Assembly (NCBI GenBank): GCA_039619475.1
Contig: CM077116.1
Location: forward strand, 251,079,440 to 251,143,439
From: Icerya purchasi
Taxonomy: Eukaryota > Arthropoda > Insecta > Hemiptera > Monophlebidae
Reading direction: 5' to 3'
DNA: 64,000 nucleotides
The notes under the pieces were generated by a model. The model saw only the letters and a program-made list of their open reading frames with translations, did no database searches and was not told the DNA's origin. The translations under genes and the position numbers were made by a program. Below are positions 56,166 through 64,000 of this stretch, piece after piece (position 1 is the stretch's first letter; each line of letters starts with the position of its first letter).

Positions 56166-58489
56166 TCTACCTTTAATCTAATATAATACCTTTCCTTCCG
56201 TGCCTCAAGTAGCAGGATACGGCACGGTTACAAATCAAAGAAGAAGAAGAAGAAGTATGATAATATTTGAAATAAATATGACCAGTTATATATAATCATT
56301 TATTCTTTAGGGTAATTTAAAGACTTTAACGTTTTTATATTACTATTGAATATTTTAAAATACACTTTGAATGTGTTTTAATAACCTTTTGTTACAACGT
56401 AGGTAACAACCTCCAATTAAAAAAAAAAAATAAGGATAGTCGAGAAGTACAATTTGTACCACCGTCACCACATTTATCGATCTGTAAACTAAAACTAATT
56501 TAAAGGGGCGAAAATCCTTAAAAAGGAAAAAAATAAATCAACGAGAAAGAATTAAGATATTAATTACGATTGCGTAAAAGAAGAGAACTCGATTGCCACA
56601 ATCATTTTCAAAGTAAATCGCGAAAAGAATATATGTATATACGTATATTGTAAATTATAGAGCCAAGAATTTAGTATGTTTTTTAGTTGTTTTTGTTATT
56701 TACTATTAACAGACAGGATGTGCAAAAGTTATTCTAAATCGATGTTAAATTTAAAAAAAAAAAAAAAAATCCGTACAACAAATTGATTCCAAAATTCAGT
56801 AATAACATATGTGCTACAAGGATGTGCTAATAATAGAGTTAATAGCCAGAACAAGTTGTACAAAATTATTTTAATGAAGTTAAAAAATTTTTCATAAATG
56901 AAATGTAATACAGAAACGTAACATGCGTATTAATAACTATAATAATAGTGTAAGGATAGTAATCTAACAAATCATAACAATTTACCACAGACAAAGAAGT
57001 AGTACAATTAATAAAGTCACAATAGATTAATATAAATATAAAGGCAATTATAGACATATTATGTATGTTTATTATATTAATGTAAATACCTACATATTGC
57101 ATTAGAAGGGCTTTTTATAAACCTATAAACAAATGAACTTCAATATTTTTTTCCGAGATTTTTTTTTTCTTTTCTAAATTATTTTTCCAGAAATAGTTTC
57201 ATTTTTTCGTTAAAATGCCGATTTATTAAGACCCTTTATAATTTCCATTTTCTCACCGTAACGCCGTCTGAAATTTCCATCTTTCGAAAGAACAACAAAA
57301 ATCAGTCGAAATTCGAATTTTAATACTTGAAGTTTTGCAAAAGCGATTCGCAGAAAAATAAAGCGGCTCTCATTAATAGCAGCCGATAACCAGTACCGTT
57401 AGAGGACCAGCGAAGGAAGGCCGCTCGCAGCCCTTTTTCACCGTAACGAAGCCGCCAGTTCGCAGCGCGGCCAACTTTCTTTATTTTTTCCAATATCATC
57501 TCGCTTAAGGGTAATCTTAGTACCGAGTCTGCCGATGGCTGAATACCGAAAAACCCTCTGTCGAAAGATTGTTAAACCAGGAAGGGATAATGCGCTGCCA
57601 TATTTCTCTTCGCGTGCAAGTTGACACCCTGTTTGGTTTGCTCGGTACCGGCGCTGCCCAATAATGCGGACTTGTTAGCAGTGGATGAAAGTGAATGTAT
57701 ATACACTTAACAGTTGCTTCGGTCATTTCATGCAGCATATAGAAATTCTAAACTGGCGCGACATTGTTATTTCCGTCGCAACGGTTTCTCCGCAATCGAT
57801 AGAAGACAAAGTCCCCTTCTACGTCCTTCTTTTATTTCCTTTATCGCTTACATCTTTCGGGCCTTCTTTATTCCTCCTATTATTTCCCCCTTCTTCCTTC
57901 TCCGTACCGCTTCGACCGTGATACTTTCGCCTAACACTTATCTTTTTTTTTTTTTTTGCGCCCGTCAATGAACAGCTAATATAAGGTCAATAACTAGCGC
58001 TTAAAGTTAACACACTTAAGCAACAGAACCAGCAGTAATGAATATCGCACGTCGTTTACAACGCTGAAAAGTCGCTCGCGAAAAACACGTTAATCCTACA
58101 TCAATTGTTTTGGTAAACGACTTCGAATGAATCAATTAGAAAACAGTTTTCTTTTTAATTCGATTATGTACGAACATTCGCTCAACTTTTTGAAATAACA
58201 AAGAATCTCCCATAGGAAAATAAATCTGCGCGCAACCGTATTCAACCTATATAAAAGTGCGATATTTGTGAATTACTTCAACTGCCAGTGACAAATTATT
58301 GACGACTGTAGAATATCAATCAGGAGATGCTCAATCCATACTTCGGAAAACGGTGGTCCACAAATTTCAGAAATGGACTAAATGTTATAATTTTTTTTTT
58401 TTTTTTACATGAAATCATTGCGCATTGACCAAATACGACGGTCTACTGCTTAACGGCATCTTCTTTTATTTTAACAATAATACAATTCT
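56166..58489. other. No recognised gene
   Basis: Contains a 6-bp stem hairpin CGTGCC/GGCACG (56199-56226) followed by a GAA repeat (56237-56252), possibly another RTE tail, A/T-runs near 56755, 57943 and 58390, and no domain. ORFs at 57685-57971 overlap in two frames and look like composition artefacts. Confidence 0.4.
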
Positions 58490-59350
58490 AAATTGCTGTC
58501 AACCGAATTTCTGGACATAGTATTTGATACACGCCAAGTTAACCCCCTATTTCCATATAAAATTCCTTCTTCCGATTTATTATATAAAACTAATAAAAGC
58601 TTCCAGTCCTTAAATAGAATTATGTACGGATTTCGTGTGTACTTTTCAGCCTCTCAAACCAGCTTACGAAAATCAGTCGTCATTGGATATTATTTTCAAT
58701 AAATATATATGTATTTCGTTAACGTTATGTTCATCTCTGGACCAGTACCTGCCTCCTTTCAAGCTTCTCCAAATCACGGAAAACTTCCTCATTTGGTTCC
58801 ATCTATCCCTTCTTTTCTGGGCTATAAATCTAAAATTTCTCTTTAAACAGTATCATTCATTTTTCTTAAGAAATAGAAAATTGCGCTCCGTCTTAAAAAT
58901 TTTAAATGGGGATTGGGTAAGAAATGTCTTCTTCTCCGTTTATATAAAATTTACATTCCATCGGTCATTGACTATAGCTACATAACTGACAACACAGCAT
59001 CCAGTCTTAAAACTTCGGGTGCATAACCGAGCAATAATACAAATAGTTCGCGGAGCTTTCACAACTAGCCCGATTGATGTGCACGTAGAAATGGCATGAC
59101 TTTAAAACATCTCTTTGTTCGGTTTGACAACATATGTATATGCCCCTGCGTCACCAATCATATGCACAGAAACGGTGTCTAATAAAGCTGCATACGAGGA
59201 CGCAATATTAAGCCATCGTGAGAATTAACGGAAACATCGTGTTTACCAAACCGTCAAAATGAAAAACTTATCGATCACCACCTCCTATATGCAAAAGTAA
59301 TTTACAAATTGATGTAGCACACAACCTGAACTACTGTACCATCTACGAGG
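58490..59350 (+). pseudogene. Heavily decayed non-LTR RT thumb
   Basis: Pieces in shifting frames align by order with the RT thumb of I/R1-like elements. They are V-L-K-I-L-N-G-D-W-V-R-N near 58905, a (V)-I-D-Y-S-Y-I block near 58970 and I-V-R-G-A-F-T-T-S-P-I-D-V-H-V-E near 59055. No palm is readable. The clade cannot be settled. Confidence 0.45.
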
Positions 59351-60562
59351 CATTCCGCACAAGGCTTCGGCAGATCTCCTTTTCCAGTTCTAGAGCTACT
59401 AACCGCGATGATGACCAGGATAGTGTAAATAAAAGAATTACGTTTGTAAGGAACATTAATAGTGAAAAGTTTAATTTTAGTTTATACAACCCTCATTTAC
59501 TTACTTTAATTATTCGGTACTTTAATCTCCGTTCATTGGGCAACAATAAATAATTTCACGTACACATTACACTCGGATACATATATAGAATAAAGAAAAA
59601 ATTAAATAATAATAAAAAAGGGGTAATAAAATTAGAAGCTGTTGAGTACGTACATGAGAATCAATTGCCAGGTAGGGGTTGACGAACTGAGATCTACCTT
59701 CGCCCTCGAAGGATGAATGCAGTGATCATCAGTCAGCAATAACCGAGGAGACATAGTACGAAAAAACAAACTGAAAAAAATCGCAAACGGGAAAAATTCG
59801 CCGAGTCCTGAGGAATAGTCATAGAACTTCGGTTACGCCGGATGTCGAGATAGACGCGCGGTCCAGAGCGTTCAACCAAATGGACAAGAAAGTCGAATCC
59901 ATTATTCGTACAATCCGGGAAATTAAAGTAAAAATTCGATTACCGCGTCTCCCCCTCGCTTTCGTCGAGAATCCCCGGTCGGAAATATCAAGAATTCCGA
60001 TCAAGCCTACTATGCAACAGAATCTCATACGTATTTTGACCATATTTTATAAAATTTCAAATTTGACTGCGTACTTTTTTGTATGTACGTGTTTGTAGAA
60101 ATTGTCTTTTTGGGATCGAGCAATATTGAAAGATATCTGTAACACTTTTTCCTCAATATAAATTATAAATACCCTTTTTAAAATCATTTGAACGAATAAC
60201 GATGATTAATAGCGATCCAATCAAATCAAATAAATTTATTATTATTATCATTACTTTTTAACCTATGGTACGTTTTAATCATAAATTTCGAAATGAAAAG
60301 GTACGAATATAAGTTTTTATATGCAATAGATCATAAATTGTTAACTGTAAGATTAGCAACTAATAAAGAAAAATACTCTAAAAGAGCCACAAAAAATACA
60401 ATAACAGTGATATCAGCGAATAGTTAATTTTTGGTACTAGTACATTTACACTAATATCTACATGCTGCAAGATTTTTCTTTCTTTTCGAAACGTACGATC
60501 GGAAGGAAAAACGGAAAACAGGTGAAAGACATATAAATGCCAATATTCTGAGAAATGCAAAA
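59351..60562. other. No recognised gene
   Basis: AT-rich. Overlapping ORFs on both strands at 59819-60098 are unassigned. Confidence 0.4.
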
Positions 60563-61145
60563 AAAATTTCCTCTTCCACCGGTGAATTTCTCAGCGTTTT
60601 TTCATCTCACAATATTAATCTCCTCTCCACTTCAGCTCATTTCAAACTATGGTTAAACTCGTATCCCTCCTCATTCTCAAATCCGGATTCCTTCTATCTC
60701 CTTATCCAGCCTAATCTACCGTCTTATCCATGGTTTTTCAATTTTCCCTCCATACGATGTTCAACTCTCTCTGCAATCTGTCGCCTACGCTTTGGGCACA
60801 GTTTGCTTCCTTCTTCCTTATTTCGCTTCTCTCTAGTCCCCTCTCCTCTCTGTCCCCTACATCCTTCCTCTCACAACTTTATAGGTGACGCTAATCACAT
60901 TTTGTTTGAGTGCACCTGTATCACTTTCGAACGTTCTTCCTTTTACTCTTCTCTTCTGTCAATTGGTCTTCCAACTCCGTATTGTGTATCTGTCATTCTC
61001 TCCTTGCCATCACCCTCGGTCATTCCAGCACTTGAGTCTTTCTTATCCTCCATATCTGATCGCATAAACATCTGATTCCGCTTCTCATCCTTTTCCCTTT
61101 TCTTGGGCCAATGTTTTTTTTTGACGAACCCGACAAAATAAAAAT
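60563..61145 (+). pseudogene. I-like non-LTR retrotransposon, 3' end
   Basis: An open frame from about 60563 to a TGA at 61073-61075 encodes the region after RNase H: H-F-K-L-W-L-N-S-Y-P-S-S-F, C-R-L-R-F-G-H-S-L-L-P-S-S, then C-P-L-H-P and G-D-A-N-H-I-L-F-E-C, ending I-S-D-R-I-N-I. A shortened 3'-UTR word CTTGGGCCAATG (61102-61113) resembles the first part of the motif in the other copies, and an A-rich tail follows (about 61131-61170). It points toward the minus-strand I-like element at 61392, with their 3' ends under 300 bp apart. Confidence 0.8.
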
Positions 61146-61391
61146 GAAAAAGAAAAAAATTTTAAAAAAAGCTAAATACTCTATTACTTTGTACAAACGT
61201 ATAATAGGCACGGTACAAATATTTCTTAAGAAACCGACTCTCGGACAGAAGCAGATTTTTGAAAGAAGAAAAAGAAGAGATGTAGGAAAGATTGAGAAGC
61301 AACGAAAGTCTGGCTAAGGAGAAAATAACTAATGAACTCAATATTAATAAAAATCTTAACGATACTCTTTTTTTTTTTTTTTTCCTACCCT

Positions 61392-61420
61392 GGGCGCGCC
61401 AGCGGCCTTGACCCAACAAC
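61392..61420 (-). promoter_or_regulatory. Conserved 3'-UTR motif of I-like element, second copy
   Basis: 28 of 29 bases match 19706-19734, including GCTGGCGCGCCC, at the same place relative to the tail. Confidence 0.6.
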
Positions 61421-64000
61421 ATGAAAAATTAACAGTTATAACTAAATAACCAGGCGGTCAGAAATGGAGAGGACAAAGGACAGTAGCAATGGGATAACTG
61501 AAGGCAATGGGAAGGAAAGAATATAGGTAGCGTTAAAGGGAGTAGGAAGACCCAAAACTAAAAGTTGGGTGTAAAGAATAGAGCGTTCGTTAGACAGTGC
61601 TGAACATTCGAATAGGATGTGATTTGAATCACAAATACAAGAAGGCTCAGAAGCGTGAAGAGAGCAGAAAGGAGAAAGGGACAAAGCGAGAAGAGGGGAG
61701 AAGAGAATGATTGATTCTAAGTCTAATTAAGGAAACAACAGTGGAACGACGACAGATAGGAATAGATTGAAACCAAGGCAGGAAACTAGGAACCGGTTGA
61801 ATAAGACGGTACTGAGAAAAGCGATTTGAGAATATAGATGGATACATGTCAGACCAAAGTCTGGAATGATTAGAGCGTGATAGAGAAAGAATGTCTGAGG
61901 ATGGGAAAGAGTCGAGGAAAGGACCAGTGCGGGCGGCTGAGCGAGCTAAAGAGTCAGCTGAGTCATCTCCCACAATATTGGAATGACTAGGGACCCATAG
62001 AAAGTCTATGGAAATGGAGCGGAACGAGAACAAAGAGGAGACAAGAGATCGGATAGAGAGGATGATACCGTCAGAAGTATAAGAAGGAGGAGAGGAGATG
62101 GCTTGAAGAACGCCTTTGGAATCAGAGACAATCAGGAATTTGTGAACTCCACTCGTAGAGGATATGAAATGAATTGCACGAAGAATTGAGATCGACTCGG
62201 CCGAGAAGATAGAGCAGAAGGAAGGAAGTCTGAAGGACTCAGAGTGTAGGAACGTAGGAGACGTATACGCACCACCCACGCCCCCATCACTCTTGGAGCC
62301 ATCCGAGAAGATTAAGGCATGGGAAGGAAAAGAAGAGTTCAGCAGCTGAAAGAATTCGAAGTTGACTACATTGTGAGAGGAACAATTAGCTCGGACTGGA
62401 AGAGAGGAGAAATTGATGGGGTGCCATATGCTATTAAAATCGAGAGAAAAGTAAGGAAGACTGTTATAAGAGGAAACGTAGGGAGAAAAATTGGAAACAC
62501 GAGCAGCTATATGCGATAAAATCGGAATTCTATGAGGCGCCAAGCGCCAGTGATTTTTGATATAAAGATAGGAAGGGATAATATTGGATGACAAAATGGG
62601 GAGGCGTTTTATTAAAAATCGATAACCGAGGAGTGAACGACGAATGGAAAGAGGTTGAGTGGAAGATTCGGATAGAATCGCAGGAATAGGAGAAGATCTT
62701 AAAGCGCCAATGCATAGGCGAAGGCAGGAATTCTGAATTGTGTCAAGTTTCGAAAGGAGAGACTTGGAGGCACTGCCATAAATGAAGGAACAATAGTCGA
62801 GTTTGGACCGAATAATCGATTTATATAGAATTAATAGAATGCACGGGTCTCCACCCCATCTGAGCGGTGATAAAGATTTGAGGAGATTAAGTCTTTTGAT
62901 CGAGGAATTATAGATATAATTAATATGTTCATGAAATGTAAGGCGACTATTTAAGAAAATACCTAGATAACATATGGAATTAACAGTGGGAATAGGTGTA
63001 CCAGATACACTGATGTTTATAAAAGCACGATTAAAGGGGCGGAAAGCAAAAATTATACAGGAAGACTTGGAAGGGGAAAGAGAGAGGTGGAGTGTAGATA
63101 GAGCATTGCTAAGATGGGACAATGAATGGTTTAACTCGTTGGTGGCAGAGGACAGATCATCTGAGGTGGAATAAACTAAAATGTCATCAGCAAAAAGTAG
63201 AGAGAGAAAGAGGGAATAGGAAGCGAAGCAATATCGAAAGAGTAAATATTAAAAAGAGTGGGGCTAAGGCAGGATCCCTGGGGAAGCCCACGATAGACGC
63301 ATCTAGAGGTGGAAAGAGAAGGAGAAGATAGATAAAGAGTTCTATGTTGAAAGAGGTTGAGTATAAGAGAGATAAAAACCGGTGGGAGATTAAGAGAGAG
63401 AAGTTTGGAGCCCAGAGAAGGAAGATGCACATTGTCGAATGCAGAGCAGACATCGACAAAAGAAGCGACAGTAAATTTCTTAGAAAGGAATGATTTATAG
63501 ATATCTGCAAGGAAGGTACTGATGCAATCTACCGGGCCAAGCCCGGGGCGAAAACCGAACATATTAGAAGGAACTAGATTATTATGCTCAAGCCACCAAA
63601 CAAGACGGTTGTTTATTAAACCTTCAAAGAGTTTGCGCAGACATGAGGCTAGGGAGATAGGACGGAAGGAACACTGACTTTTTTTCGGAATTGGAATGAC
63701 GATGAAGTCATTCCAAGACTCAGGAGTAAATCCAGAGAGTAGGAAAGAGTTGAAGATATTCAGAAGGGAGAGCAGCGAGGAAGGAGAGAGTTTTTTAAGA
63801 ATAGGGAAAGAAAGACCGTCCAAGCCAGGAGCAGAAGGAGAGGTTTTGTTAAGAACGGACAAGAGTTCCTCGTATCGAAAAGGGGACGATAGGAAATGAG
63901 GTTCTGAGGAATTTGGGAGCGAAGGAATGATCGATTCCTCGAAAGTGGGGACATACGGAGGAGCAATAGAGTCCAAGAAAGAGTGAAGTTCAGGCAAAGA
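61392..64000 (-). pseudogene. I-like non-LTR retrotransposon, RT and RNase H, runs off the window
   Basis: Minus strand, continuing past 64000. The RT has S-A-P-G-L-D-G-L, V-I-P-I-P-K-K-S, F-R-P-I-S-L-A-S-C and F-G-F-R-P-G-L-G. The catalytic box is split by a missing base in an A5 run (63192-63196), so the frame passes from the 273-codon frame (63176-63997) to the next after Y-F. RNase H in the frame 61647-63122 keeps D274, E309, D334 and D390 (S-D-G-S, A-E-S, S-D-S-K, D-S-A-D). A second small deletion near 61680 separates the C-terminal Cys/His part (61442-61684, stop at 61442). It ends in the 3'-UTR motif and an A-run (about 61370-61385). Two lesions in 2.5 kb mean it is young but inactive as read. 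Confidence 0.88.

Noticed and set aside
57685..57971. Two overlapping ORFs of about 80 codons
   Set aside because: Phe/Ser/Leu-rich composition from pyrimidine-rich DNA, no motif, two frames equally open.
1..64000. tRNA or rRNA genes, 28S target sites for R1, CRISPR arrays, telomeric repeats
   Set aside because: Looked for by eye on both strands and not found. The R1-clade pieces are not in rDNA here.

Overview
The window looks like repeat-rich, non-genic DNA from an arthropod, most likely an insect. It carries remnants of jockey, R1, CR1-like, RTE and I-like non-LTR retrotransposons, a Penelope-like fragment, a Ty3/gypsy LTR element, a Tc1-like transposon, two piggyBac-like elements and a tRNA-derived SINE. 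It is AT-rich and full of microsatellites. I recognise no host protein gene, tRNA, rRNA or CRISPR array. The insect assignment is inference from this mix of families.

Layout. 1-5.4 kb: 3' end of an I-like element, then a broken jockey element holding an unclassified 0.9-kb repeat (copy A). 6.2-7.6 kb: minus-strand jockey piece beside copy C of the same repeat. 9.8-15.0 kb: decayed R1-clade element split inside its endonuclease by copy B. 16.0-19.1 kb: a three-layer nest in which a CR1-like element was hit by an R1-clade 3' fragment with a poly(A) tail, itself hit by a piggyBac-like element with TTAA duplications and palindromic motifs. 19.1-21.1 kb: I-like ORF1 and RNase H/C-terminal fragments. 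23.2-24.3 kb: a second piggyBac-like deletion derivative and a 386-bp near-perfect inverted repeat. 27.4-29.7 kb: RTE and jockey RT fragments. 30.5-34.9 kb: two copies of a diverged repeat and one SINE with 9-bp target duplications. 35.1-37.2 kb: jockey and Penelope-like fragments.

37.4-44.8 kb holds a young-looking Ty3/gypsy element with near-identical LTRs, TTTG target duplications, an initiator-tRNA-Met-type primer site and a polypurine tract. It has lost all of reverse transcriptase. A Tc1-like transposon sits in its leader, complete, with an intact 355-residue DD34E transposase and about 235-bp inverted repeats. 45.9-48.7 kb is the most complete jockey element, interrupted by an RTE 3' end. 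48.7-54.4 kb holds no recognisable element apart from a possible hammerhead-like motif. 54.4-61.1 kb has RTE and I-like fragments, and 61.4-64.0 kb is an I-like element with RT and RNase H that runs off the window.

The only protein here that looks able to work is the Tc1-like transposase. Everything else is broken by stops, frameshifts, truncation or later insertions. The most informative signals are non-coding: the palindromes in the piggyBac-like ends, direct repeats inside the Tc1-like inverted repeats, a conserved 3'-UTR motif shared by two I-like elements, a primer-site copy inside both gypsy LTRs, and the three-copy A/B/C repeat. Coordinates of decayed fragments are accurate to a few tens of bases; transposon ends with target duplications were read to the base.
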